Below, one piece after another: positions 27,495 through 35,325 of a stretch of DNA of 64,000 bases. The position numbers were made by a program, and so were the translations under genes. Location of the stretch: the NCBI GenBank assembly GCA_023150455.1, contig JAKLKW010000002.1, forward strand, positions 22,899-86,898, in the 5' to 3' direction. Within the stretch, counting starts at the first letter, position 1, and every line of letters starts with the position of its first letter. This DNA comes from Alphaproteobacteria bacterium (lineage in GTDB: Bacteria > Pseudomonadota > Alphaproteobacteria > JAEULC01). The notes beneath the pieces were generated by a model. The model made no database searches, had not been told where the DNA came from, and saw only the letters and a list, made by a program, of their open reading frames with translations.

Positions 27495-27674
27495 GTGTCC
27501 CTGCCCTTCCCGCCCGCCGCCAACGACAGCCAGACCCCCGAAAAGCTCGCCGCCGACCTGGTGCGGCAGCTCGGCGTGGACGGAGCGATCAATGCCTGCC
27601 GGCAGAATCTCTGGTTCGGCGTGCTGCAGGCGATCCAGCACCAGCACCTGCTGCGCCGCGCCCGCGGGCGGTAG
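27495..27674 (+). CDS. Small conserved-looking hypothetical protein
   Basis: A 59-residue protein beginning at GTG 27495, with a clear AGGAG site seven bases upstream. It reads VSLPFPPAANDSQTPEKLAA near the start and ends with a Leu/Gln/Arg-rich helix (WFGVLQAIQHQHLLRRARGR). No membrane segment or signal is visible. An ATG at 27456 would add 13 basic residues but has no good ribosome site. Third-position GC is high, as in its neighbours, supporting real coding. The function is unknown; it lies between gph and a convergent DUF3108 gene. Confidence 0.5.
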   Translation: MSLPFPPAANDSQTPEKLAADLVRQLGVDGAINACRQNLWFGVLQAIQHQHLLRRARGR

Positions 27675-27677
27675 CTG

Positions 27678-28481
27678 TCACTCCGCCGCGCGCAGGTGCA
27701 GTACCAGCGTGCCGAGCGCGAGCTCGGCCTCGGCGCGCACGGGCAGGCTGGGCGCGCCGGGCTTGGGCGGGGCGAGCCAGACGACGACCGGCTTGTCCGC
27801 GTCGGGCGCCGCCTGCCGGCGCGGATCCTTCTCCTTCCAGAAGCCCGCCAGCCGGCGCATGACGGCCTCGCACTTGCGCGCCTGGCCGGCGAACAGGCTG
27901 TAGCTGGTCTTCTCCAGCGTGGCCTCGCCGGCATCCGACACGCTGAGGTCGTAGCGCCGCCTTCCGTCATAGACCGGGAACGACCCGTCGCAGCGACCGG
28001 TCGCGCCGACCTTGCGCACGAGCGCGACCAGGGCGCTCAGGATGTCGATCGTGTTGCGCGCCAATTGCGGCGGAACGGGATCGCGGTTGTCCTCCTCGTT
28101 GCTCGGCTTCGCCGCGGTCACCACCGATCCGTCCGCAGCGTAGGTCACGTCGGTGAAGCGCGTCTCGCCGCGCCACGTCGTGTCGGAACGGCTGCGGGCC
28201 GGCCGCAGCAGGCCGTTGTCCACCGTGCCATGCGAAACGCCCCTGCCCCGCCAGTCGCCGATCCAGCCGACCACGCCGCGCGTCAGCGCCGCCACCTCGA
28301 TGTCGTAGTCGTCGGCGTCCCAGCGCACCGCCGAGACGATCGACAGGATGCGGAACCCGCCGATATAGGCCTCGTAGTCCAGGCGCCACTTGGCCGATGG
28401 CGCGCCCGCCTCCTGCGCCGCGGCGCCGTGGCAGGCGACGGCCAGCAGCACCGGCGCGAGCGCGTGTTTCCAGGAATGCAT
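27678..28481 (-). CDS. DUF3108 family periplasmic protein
   Basis: A 267-residue exported protein with an N-terminal Sec signal (WKHALAPVLLAVACHGAAAQ). The rest fits DUF3108: KWRLDYEAYIGGFRILSIV, a middle HGTVDNGLLRPARSRSDTTW segment, DPVPPQLARNTIDILSALVA, and the central basic PVYDGRRRYDLSV, followed by a cysteine pair (CDGSFP and KCEAVM). Family members are predicted beta-rich envelope proteins with no established biochemical activity. The ATG at 28481 starts the signal peptide; an in-frame ATG further upstream would spoil it. It ends three bases from the small plus-strand gene, tail to tail. Confidence 0.85.
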   Translation of the reverse strand: MHSWKHALAPVLLAVACHGAAAQEAGAPSAKWRLDYEAYIGGFRILSIVSAVRWDADDYDIEVAALTRGVVGWIGDWRGRGVSHGTVDNGLLRPARSRSDTTWRGETRFTDVTYAADGSVVTAAKPSNEEDNRDPVPPQLARNTIDILSALVALVRKVGATGRCDGSFPVYDGRRRYDLSVSDAGEATLEKTSYSLFAGQARKCEAVMRRLAGFWKEKDPRRQAAPDADKPVVVWLAPPKPGAPSLPVRAEAELALGTLVLHLRAAE

Positions 28482-28630
28482 GGCGCGATGGTAGACGGGG
28501 CGGCATCCAGGGCGCATCACGTTCGCGCGAAGCGCGGGGCGGCGAATTCCCCCTGGCCCAGCGACCCGCTTGCCTTGACTCCGGCTTCCGGCGCGACGTA
28601 TATCCCGCCCTCTGCCGCCGCTTTCGGCAC

Positions 28631-28705
28631 GGGCGATTAGCTCAGCGGGAGAGCGTCCCCTTCACACGGGGAAGGTCGCAAGTTCAATCCTTGCATCGCC
28701 CACCA
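28631..28705 (+). tRNA. tRNA-Val (anticodon CAC)
   Basis: A complete 75-base cloverleaf: acceptor GGGCGAT with ATCGCCC, D stem GCTC/GAGC, anticodon stem TCCCC/GGGGA around the loop TTCACAC (anticodon CAC at 28663-28665), T stem GCAAG/CTTGC around TTCAATC, and an encoded 3' ACCA. It reads GUG valine codons. It stands alone; no integrated element is seen beside it. Confidence 0.96.
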
Positions 28706-29066
28706 TCCCCGCCCATTCGCCCGATCGGCCGCGAAATTCGAGACCTTGCCGCGGCCGCTCATGCTGCTGGTCGGCGCCGTGATCATCGCCTCGGACCTGC
28801 GCGAGCTACCGCGGGCGTTCCTCGCATCCTGGCATTGCATCGCCGACGCTCCTTGCGCCCCCTCGTCGGGACGAGCAACGCAGGCTCGCTCCGCGCCCCT
28901 GAGCTCGTCGAAGGGCGGCGTATCCGCGTGAACCGTTCAGGAAAGACGCACGCGGAGACGCGGAAGACGCGGACCGGATGCGATCACGACCCGGGCGGAC
29001 CGTGTGGGCATGACGACATCGCCGCGCTTTCGGGCCGCGGCGGGCTTTGCTAAGAACCGCGCGACC
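28706..29066. other. Gene-free stretch after tRNA-Val
   Basis: About 360 bases with no recognisable gene. It contains one half of the dispersed CCTGAGC..TCGAAGG repeat near 28896-28918 and a purine-rich stretch (28940-28975) with repeated GACGCGGA units. Short open frames cross it in both directions but lack ribosome sites and recognisable products. Confidence 0.4.
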
Positions 29067-30269
29067 ATGGATGCGCCATCGCCACGCCCTTCCCCGCTCG
29101 ATCTCATGTTGGTCGTGCTGATGGCGGCGCTGCTGTCGGCCTTCTCGGTCCCCGGCCTGTTCGCCGCCGTCGCCGCCTTCCTCATCTACATCGTCGTGCG
29201 CCAGGCCGCCGGCCGGGTCGCCTTCGCCGCCATCTGCGTCTCGCTGCTGCTTTGCCTCGGCGTGGCCGAGGCGGCCTTGCGCCTGGCCGGGTCCAACCCG
29301 AGCTACTACCGGCCGGACGAAGTGCTGGCCGTGTTCGCACGCGACGGCGGCCGCTCGCACTACAAGCCGAGCCAGCGCATCGACTTCAAGATGCCGTTCG
29401 GCGACCTCTACGTGCTGTCCGGCCGCACCGCGCGCGACATCGTCGAGCCGCGCGACGTGGTCTTCGTGACCGACCGGCTCGGCTACCGCGACGCACACGG
29501 GCCGGACGGCCGCCGCTACGTGCTGGTCGGCGATTCCTTCGCCATGGGCAGCGGCACGACGCAGGAGCGCATCCTGAGCGAGCTCCTGCGCCGCGAGCAC
29601 GGCGTCGACATCTACGACGCCGGCTTCCCCGGCGACGTGCCCGACTACGCCGCGCGCGTCCGCTGGCTCAAGGCGAACACCGGGCTGGTCGGCGGCCGCA
29701 ACGTCGTGGTGCTGCTGTTCGAGGGCAACGACTTCACCTGCCCGGCCACGGCGCCGCCGCCGGAGACGATCGCGTCCTGGCGCTGGCGCCCGGTGACGCG
29801 GCTCGAGACCTATCGCCTGTTCTACGGGCTGACGCGCACGGCCTTCGGCTCGGGCGAGCTCAACCGCGCGGTGCTGGTGCGCGCGGTCGGGCCGAAGCCG
29901 ATGGGCTTCCTGCAGCAATACACCGCGGTCACGAAGCGCGCGCAGGCCTGCGACTGGCCCGAGGTCGCGGCGGCGCTCGGGTCGGTGCGCGACGAGCTGG
30001 CGCTGGTCGCCTTCGCGCCGACCAGCTATCGCGTCTATGCCGACCGGGTCGAGCCGGGCGCCGCTCTGCCGCATCGGCAATGGGAGTTCGTCGAGGCGAC
30101 CGCGCGCGCGCTCGGCGTGCCGGCGATCGACCTGACGCCGGCGCTGAAGGAGCGCGCCACGGCGCTCTTGCCGCAGGGCCGCTACGTGTTCTGGCGCGAC
30201 GACACGCACTGGAACGACGAGGGCATGACGGCGGCGGCGGCGGCGATCGCGGCCGTGCTCAGGCGTTAG
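29067..30269 (+). CDS. Membrane-anchored SGNH-hydrolase-like protein (AlgX/AlgJ-like)
   Basis: A 400-residue protein. Two or three hydrophobic segments near the N-terminus (LMLVVLMAALLSAFSV; VAAFLIYIVV; VAFAAICVSLLLCLGVAEAAL) anchor it in the inner membrane. The rest resembles an SGNH hydrolase: block I VLVGDSFAMGSGTTQE with the nucleophilic serine, and near the C-terminus FWRDDTHWNDEGM with the Asp and His of the catalytic set. This pattern occurs in AlgX/AlgJ-type polysaccharide O-acetyltransferases and in GDSL esterases. No polysaccharide operon is nearby, so the substrate is unknown. The ATG at 29067 was chosen over an earlier one because it begins the compact N-terminus. Confidence 0.8.
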   Translation: MDAPSPRPSPLDLMLVVLMAALLSAFSVPGLFAAVAAFLIYIVVRQAAGRVAFAAICVSLLLCLGVAEAALRLAGSNPSYYRPDEVLAVFARDGGRSHYKPSQRIDFKMPFGDLYVLSGRTARDIVEPRDVVFVTDRLGYRDAHGPDGRRYVLVGDSFAMGSGTTQERILSELLRREHGVDIYDAGFPGDVPDYAARVRWLKANTGLVGGRNVVVLLFEGNDFTCPATAPPPETIASWRWRPVTRLETYRLFYGLTRTAFGSGELNRAVLVRAVGPKPMGFLQQYTAVTKRAQACDWPEVAAALGSVRDELALVAFAPTSYRVYADRVEPGAALPHRQWEFVEATARALGVPAIDLTPALKERATALLPQGRYVFWRDDTHWNDEGMTAAAAAIAAVLRR

Positions 30270-31167
30270 CTTTCCTCCGCTGCCGCCCGACGACGATCTC
30301 GCGGTGCAGGATGTAGAGGCCGCTCGCGACGATCAGCGCGGCGCCGGCGCCGGTCCAGAGGGTCGGCGTCTCGTCCCAGACGAGATAGCCGGCGATCACG
30401 GCCCACAGCATCGCGGTGTACTCGAACGGGGCAAGCAGCGCGACCGGGGCGGAGCGGAAGGCCGAGGTGTGCATGACCTGGGCGATGCCGCCGATCAGGC
30501 CCATCAGCACCAGGAGCGCGAGGTCGAGCAGCGTCGGCGTGCGCCAGGCGAAGGGCAGCAGCGCGCCCGAGATCACGGCCGAGCTGGCCATGAAGTAGAA
30601 CACGATCGTCTCGCTGCGCTCGGTGCGGGTCAGCTTGCGCACCCAGATCAGCGCCAGGGCGTTGCACAAAGCGGCGCCGAGCGGGAACAGCGACAGCACG
30701 GCGCTGCCGCCGAAGCCGGGCCGGACGATCAGCAGCACGCCGACGAACCCGACCACGACCGCGCTCCAGCGGCGCAGGCGCACGACCTCGCCGAGCAGCG
30801 GGATCGACAGCGCGGTCGAGAACATCGGCACGGTGAAGCCGATCGCCACGACGTCGGCCAGCGGCAGGACGGTCAGCGCGTAGAAGTTCAGCGCCATGCC
30901 GACCACGCCGACCAGGCAGCGGAAGGCGTGTGCGCCCGGCCGCTCGCTGCGCAGCGCGTTCACGAGACCGTGCCGCATCATCAGCGGCAGCACCGGGACC
31001 AGGGCGAAGAAGGCGCGGCCGAAGAACACGATCACCACGCCGTAGATCACGCCCAGCCACTTCACCAGAACGGTCATCACGCTGAACAGCACGATCGAGG
31101 AGACCAGCAGCGCGATGCTGCGGCCGGTGCTGAGCGCGGCCGGCGGGCCGGGCGGGGCGGCGGTCAT
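30259..31167 (-). CDS. DMT-superfamily (EamA) transporter
   Basis: A 302-residue integral membrane protein with about ten transmembrane helices in two EamA repeats. The first repeat shows IALLVSSIVLFSVMTVLVKW and LPLADVVAIGFTVPMFSTAL with the usual L(P)LA..A/F..P pattern; the second ends with SAPVALLAPFEYTAMLWAVI. Such proteins export metabolites or amino acids; the cargo is not predictable. The stop overlaps the 3' end of the convergent SGNH gene by 11 bases. It lies 18 bp downstream of the DnaJ-like gene and is probably transcribed with it. Confidence 0.9.
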   Translation of the reverse strand: MTAAPPGPPAALSTGRSIALLVSSIVLFSVMTVLVKWLGVIYGVVIVFFGRAFFALVPVLPLMMRHGLVNALRSERPGAHAFRCLVGVVGMALNFYALTVLPLADVVAIGFTVPMFSTALSIPLLGEVVRLRRWSAVVVGFVGVLLIVRPGFGGSAVLSLFPLGAALCNALALIWVRKLTRTERSETIVFYFMASSAVISGALLPFAWRTPTLLDLALLVLMGLIGGIAQVMHTSAFRSAPVALLAPFEYTAMLWAVIAGYLVWDETPTLWTGAGAALIVASGLYILHREIVVGRQRRKANA

Positions 31168-31184
31168 CCGGCCACCACAACAGG

Positions 31185-31904
31185 TCAGCGCCGCTTTTTC
31201 AACAGAACGTCCTTGGCCTGGTTGATCTTGGCGGCGAGATAGGTGGAGCCGCCCTGGTCGGGATGGTTCTTCATCATCAGCCGGCGGTGCGCCTCCTTGA
31301 TCGCACCCTCGTCGGCGTCCTCGCCGACGCCCAGGATGCGGCGCGCCTCGGCCGGGGTCATCGCCTCGGCGAAGCCGCCGGCGCCGGTCCTGGTCGCGGC
31401 CTCTTCCCTCTGCTCGGCGCCGCGCCACTCCGGATGCACGCGGTCGAGGAAGGTCTCGACCAGCGGCACGCCCTGCGGATCGGCCGACCTGCACGCCTCG
31501 AGCAGCTCGACCAGCTCGTCGCGCGACAGCGCGCTCAGGCGCCTTCCGGCGAACCGCCCCTGCCTGACGTCGCCGTCGAGCTGGCCGCTGTCGTGGTCGA
31601 GCTCCATGGTGATCCATTCCGTCTCGACCGCCGAGCGCTGGCCGGGCTTGGGCCCCATGGCCGACTTGATCCGGCTCCACAGGGCCGAATAGCGCGTCAG
31701 CAGCAGCCCCAGCACGGCCGCGTCCGCGATCGCCTGCGTGAAACGGCCGGTCGCGAGCAGGAACACGCCGACGACCACAACCAGGGCGATGGCGAGCCAG
31801 CGCAGCAGCTTTGCCAGCAGCTTGGGATCGGCACCGGCGACGCCGCGGATCAGCAGCATCACGGCAACGGCGAGAACGATGCCGGCGATCAGCCAGACGA
31901 ACAT
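31185..31904 (-). CDS. Membrane-anchored protein with C-terminal J domain
   Basis: A 239-residue protein with two N-terminal transmembrane helices (VWLIAGIVLAVAVMLLIRG; LLRWLAIALVVVVGVFLLA) and a truncated J domain at the C-terminus: EARRILGVGEDADEGAIKEA, then RLMMKNHPDQGGSTYLAAKI with the HPD motif. This architecture recalls mitochondrial Tim14/Pam18 and bacterial DnaJ-like membrane proteins that stimulate DnaK at the membrane. The middle part (ITMELDHDSGQLDGDVRQG) is typical of the bacterial family. It starts four bases after the VWA-like gene, so the two are coupled. Confidence 0.87.
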   Translation of the reverse strand: MFVWLIAGIVLAVAVMLLIRGVAGADPKLLAKLLRWLAIALVVVVGVFLLATGRFTQAIADAAVLGLLLTRYSALWSRIKSAMGPKPGQRSAVETEWITMELDHDSGQLDGDVRQGRFAGRRLSALSRDELVELLEACRSADPQGVPLVETFLDRVHPEWRGAEQREEAATRTGAGGFAEAMTPAEARRILGVGEDADEGAIKEAHRRLMMKNHPDQGGSTYLAAKINQAKDVLLKKRR

Positions 31905-31908
31905 CGCC

Positions 31909-32634
31909 CTAGCGGCCGCCGCCCATCTGGTGGGTGAGCCGGAGCGCGAGCCCGCCGCGGCGCTTTCCGTGATCGACCAGCGCCGCGCGCCCGCCGGCGG
32001 CGAAGACGGCGACCGCGCGCAGGAGATCGCGCAGCTGGTCGGCGCTGCCGGCGTCGAACGGGCACCAGGCGCCGCCGGTCAGCCGCGCGATCTGCTGGAA
32101 GGCCTGGCGCGCGATCGGGTCGCCGCCTTCCTGGAACATGAAGCAGGGCACGCCCTTGAGGCCCAATTCGCCGGCCGCCTGGCACAGGCGGTCGACGTCC
32201 TCCTCCATGCAGTCGCCGACGAACACCAGCGCGTTGACCTTGCGGCGCGCCGTCTCGGCCAGCGCATGGCGCAGCACGCGCAGGATCTGCGTGTTGCCGG
32301 CAAGGCAGGCGACGCCGGTCATCTGCCGCGCCAGGCCGCGCGCGTCGGCGACCCAGGCGGTCGCCTCGAACTCGCCGAAGCCGCGGTAATAGGCGAGCTG
32401 GACCTCGAGCCCGCCGAGGCTCGCCGTTACCTCGAACATCTCGGCCTGGATCTGGCAGGCGCGGTGCCAGGTCGGCTCGCGGCTGGCGGTGGCGTCGAGC
32501 GCGATGATCAATCGCCCGCGCACGGCGCCGGAAGGCATCGGCTTCGGCGCGGCCGCGACCTTGCCGAGGAAATCGGCGACCGCCTTGTCGGTAGCGGCGC
32601 GTTCTTGTGGCAGCTTCTTGTCATCGGCAGGCAT
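31909..32634 (-). CDS. VWA-domain-like protein
   Basis: A 241-residue protein with a von Willebrand factor A-like fold. RLIIALDATASREPTW resembles a metal-ion-dependent adhesion site (a DxTxS variant of DxSxS), followed by QTLAYYRG-like strands (VQLAYYRGFGEFEATAW) and VNALVFVGDCMEED with a further acidic loop. The C-terminus (GGLALRLTHQMGGGR) is glycine-rich. It lies four bases from the membrane J-domain gene downstream and probably acts with it. No signal peptide is seen, so it should be cytoplasmic. Function unknown. Confidence 0.8.
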   Translation of the reverse strand: MPADDKKLPQERAATDKAVADFLGKVAAAPKPMPSGAVRGRLIIALDATASREPTWHRACQIQAEMFEVTASLGGLEVQLAYYRGFGEFEATAWVADARGLARQMTGVACLAGNTQILRVLRHALAETARRKVNALVFVGDCMEEDVDRLCQAAGELGLKGVPCFMFQEGGDPIARQAFQQIARLTGGAWCPFDAGSADQLRDLLRAVAVFAAGGRAALVDHGKRRGGLALRLTHQMGGGR

Positions 32635-32673
32635 GGGGCGAAGTCTACCACGCCGTCGGACGGCGGCGGCCGG

Positions 32674-34752
32674 TCAGTTGGTCGGCTTCAGCCACACCGC
32701 GGTGTCGTGGAACACGGCGCCGCCCTTCGGCGGCGCGGCGTCGGCGCTGACCAGGACGTTGATGCCGATGCCCTCGCGGAAGGCGCCGTTCGGCCAGATG
32801 CTCTCGACCACGACGACGCCGCGCTGCAGCCCGTCGAACGGCTCGACATGGACCACGACCGAGCCGCGCCGGTTGCCGATCCGGACCAGCGAGTCCGCAA
32901 TCAGCCCGAGCGCGGCGCAGTCATCGGGATGGATCTTGGCGGTCGGCCGCACCTCGCGCGCGCGCGAGCCCGGCGTCTCGGTGAAGCTGGTGTTGAGGAA
33001 CTGCCGCGCCGGCGCGGTCACCAGGCGGAACGGGTGCTCGGCGTCGGCCGCGTCGATCGTCGCCATGTGGTCGGGCAGCTCGGGCATCTTCGCGTGGTCG
33101 AGGCCCCAGCGCTTCCAGTCCGGCGCGAAGTGGAAGCGCCTGTCCTCGTAGCCGAACCCGTCGAGGAAATGCGCGGTGCGGTAGTCGGGCGAGAGGTCGA
33201 TCCAGCCCATGCGATGCGCGGTCTCGGCGTCGGGCAGACCGGAGGCCTTGAGCGTGCGGTCGATCATCTCCCAGGCGCTCATCTCGAAGCCCGGATGCTG
33301 CGCGCCGAGGCGCTGCGCCAGCGCGCAGAGGACGTCGTGGTTCGAGCGCGCCTCGCCCACCGGCTCGATCACCTTCCTGGTCACCTGCAGATGCGTGTGC
33401 CCGCCGGCCTGGTAGATGTCGTCGTGCTCGAGGAACGTGGTCGCCGGCAGCACGACGTCGGCCATCGCCGCCGTGTCGGTCATGAACTGCTCGTGCACGC
33501 AGACGAACAGGTCCTTGCGCAGGAAGCCCTCGCGCACCTTCAGCGACTCGGGGCAGACCACCGCGGGATTCGTGTTCTGGATGAACAGCGCCGTGACCGG
33601 CGGCCCATCGCGCAGATCGCGCTTGTCGCCCGTCAGGATCGGCCCGATGCGCGACTGGTCGAGCAGGCGCTTCGACTTGTCGACCACGTCGAGTCCCTCG
33701 ATCAGCGTCTTGTCGATCCGATAGATGCCCGACATGCCGTAGAGCGCGCCGCCGCCGCGATGCTGCCAGGCGCCGGTCACCGCCGGCAGGCAGGAGGCGG
33801 CGAACATCTGCGCAGCACCGTTGCGCGAGCGGCTGAAGCCGTAGCCGAGCCGCAGATAGGCGCGCCTGGTGCCGCCGTAGAGCCGCGCGAAGGAGACGAT
33901 CTCGTCGACCTTCAGGCCGGTGATGCCGGCGGCCCACTCGGGTGTGCGCGTCGCAAGATGCCGCTCCAGCCGGTCGGCGTCCTTGGTGTAGCGCCGGAGA
34001 TAGTCGCGGTCGACCATGCCTTCGGTGAACAGCACGTGCATCACGGCACAGGCGAGCGCGCCGTCGGTGCCGGGCCGCAGGCACAGATGAACGTCGGCCT
34101 GCTCGGCCGTGCCCGTGCGGTAGGGATCGACCACGACCAGCCTGGCGCCGCGGCTCTTCCGCGCCCGCGCGATATGGGTCATGACGTTGACCTGGGTCGC
34201 GACCGGGTTGCCGCCCCACACCACGATCAGGTCGGCCTCCGCCATCTCGCGCGGGTCGGCGCCCCACTTGGCGCCGTTGCCGGCGAACCAGCCGGCGTCG
34301 CTCAGCGTGTTGCAGATCGTGGAATGAAACCGCGAGTAGCCCATCGCGTGGCGCAGCCGCTCGATGCCGTCGCGCTGCACCAGCCCCATCGTGCCGGCGT
34401 AGTAGTAGGGCCAGACCGCCTCCTTGCCGTGCTTCCCGGCGGCCAGCGTCATCGCCTCGGCGGTGCGGTCGAGCGCCTCGTCCCAGCCGATCTCGACGAA
34501 GGCGCTGCGGCCCTGGCCCTTGTCGCCGACGCGCTTGAGCGGCCTGGTCAGGCGATCCGGATGGTGCACGCGCTCGGCATAGCGCGAGACCTTGGCGCAG
34601 ATGACGCCCGCCGTGTAGCCGTTGGCGGCGGCGCCGCGCACCTTGCCGATGCGATGCGCGTCGACGCGCTCGACCTCCAGCGCGCAGGTGCTCGGGCAGT
34701 CGTGCGGGCAGGCCGAGTTGCGGTACTCGCGGTAACGGGCATCGTCGGGCAT
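32674..34752 (-). CDS. Molybdopterin (bis-MGD) oxidoreductase, DMSO reductase family
   Basis: A 692-residue catalytic subunit. The N-terminal four-iron cluster ligands are in SACPHDCPSTCAL and GVICAKVSRYAER. Next come TRPLKRVGDKGQGRSAFVEI and the MGD-binding LIVVWGGNPVATQVNVMTHI, with a C-terminal molydopterin dinucleotide-binding domain (RLVTAPARQFLNTSFTETPG). No Tat signal is present, so the enzyme is cytoplasmic. It resembles the assimilatory/formate dehydrogenase-like branch of unknown substrate. The protein residue coordinating molybdenum is not obvious to me. The start at 34752 follows a DUF29 gene by six bases, so the two form an operon. Confidence 0.9.
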   Translation of the reverse strand: MPDDARYREYRNSACPHDCPSTCALEVERVDAHRIGKVRGAAANGYTAGVICAKVSRYAERVHHPDRLTRPLKRVGDKGQGRSAFVEIGWDEALDRTAEAMTLAAGKHGKEAVWPYYYAGTMGLVQRDGIERLRHAMGYSRFHSTICNTLSDAGWFAGNGAKWGADPREMAEADLIVVWGGNPVATQVNVMTHIARARKSRGARLVVVDPYRTGTAEQADVHLCLRPGTDGALACAVMHVLFTEGMVDRDYLRRYTKDADRLERHLATRTPEWAAGITGLKVDEIVSFARLYGGTRRAYLRLGYGFSRSRNGAAQMFAASCLPAVTGAWQHRGGGALYGMSGIYRIDKTLIEGLDVVDKSKRLLDQSRIGPILTGDKRDLRDGPPVTALFIQNTNPAVVCPESLKVREGFLRKDLFVCVHEQFMTDTAAMADVVLPATTFLEHDDIYQAGGHTHLQVTRKVIEPVGEARSNHDVLCALAQRLGAQHPGFEMSAWEMIDRTLKASGLPDAETAHRMGWIDLSPDYRTAHFLDGFGYEDRRFHFAPDWKRWGLDHAKMPELPDHMATIDAADAEHPFRLVTAPARQFLNTSFTETPGSRAREVRPTAKIHPDDCAALGLIADSLVRIGNRRGSVVVHVEPFDGLQRGVVVVESIWPNGAFREGIGINVLVSADAAPPKGGAVFHDTAVWLKPTN

Positions 34753-34758
34753 GCGCGA

Positions 34759-35268
34759 TCAGTCCTTCGGCATGAAGTCGGGGTCGAGCGCCTGGTCGAG
34801 CGTGTAGGGTGGCGATGCGGGGAAGACGCCTGGAGGCAAACGGGTCTCTTCGATCGCTTGCCGCACAGCCTCGCCGTAGGTCCTCGTGAATCGCACGATG
34901 AGCGAGCGGCGGAGACTCGGGCTCTGCTCGAGGATGTCTTGAATTTCTCTGTGTTGCGTGATGATGGTCACCCTCCAACTATGCGTCCGCTTGTCCGGCT
35001 GGAATTGCCATTTCAGCAGATGCATCAGGACGAGGCGCAAGCGGCTGTGAATCTCGCGACGATCCCGCTTTCCCAAGCTCTCGATCTCCTCGGCCAGATT
35101 CTCCAGGTCGAGTTCCGACAACTTGCCGGCGCGCAGCAGCTTCGCCTGCTGGCGCGTCCAGCGATACATGTCGCGGTCGTAGAGCGGCTTCGGCGGCGCG
35201 CGGAAGCGCACGCGGCGCTCGGCGGCGCGTCGGGCGGTCGGTGAGGTGCGCTGGGCCATGGCGCGCAT
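34759..35268 (-). CDS. DUF29 family protein
   Basis: A 169-residue protein with the DUF29 pattern: LYDRDMYRWTRQQAKLLRAG, then DLENLAEEIESLGKRDRREI, a helical RLVLMHLLKWQFQPDKRTHSW and the C-terminal RLPPGVFPASPPYTLDQALD. DUF29 proteins are common in cyanobacteria and alphaproteobacteria and have no established function; a few occur beside toxin-antitoxin genes. The ATG at 35268 is chosen; another ATG lies three codons in (35259). It is upstream of and close to the molybdopterin oxidoreductase gene. Confidence 0.82.
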   Translation of the reverse strand: MRAMAQRTSPTARRAAERRVRFRAPPKPLYDRDMYRWTRQQAKLLRAGKLSELDLENLAEEIESLGKRDRREIHSRLRLVLMHLLKWQFQPDKRTHSWRVTIITQHREIQDILEQSPSLRRSLIVRFTRTYGEAVRQAIEETRLPPGVFPASPPYTLDQALDPDFMPKD

Positions 35269-35325
35269 CCTAACCCGGATTTGCCCTTGTCGCATCCCGG
35301 CCTATGATCCCCTCGGCGAGGAAAA

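Noticed and set aside
28631-29066. Integration site of a mobile element at tRNA-Val
   Set aside because: No duplicated tRNA 3' end, integrase or phage-like gene is visible downstream.
31738-35244. Plus-strand open frame of more than 1100 codons
   Set aside because: It runs opposite the J-domain, VWA, molybdopterin oxidoreductase and DUF29 genes and is composed of His/Arg/Ala-rich shadow sequence.
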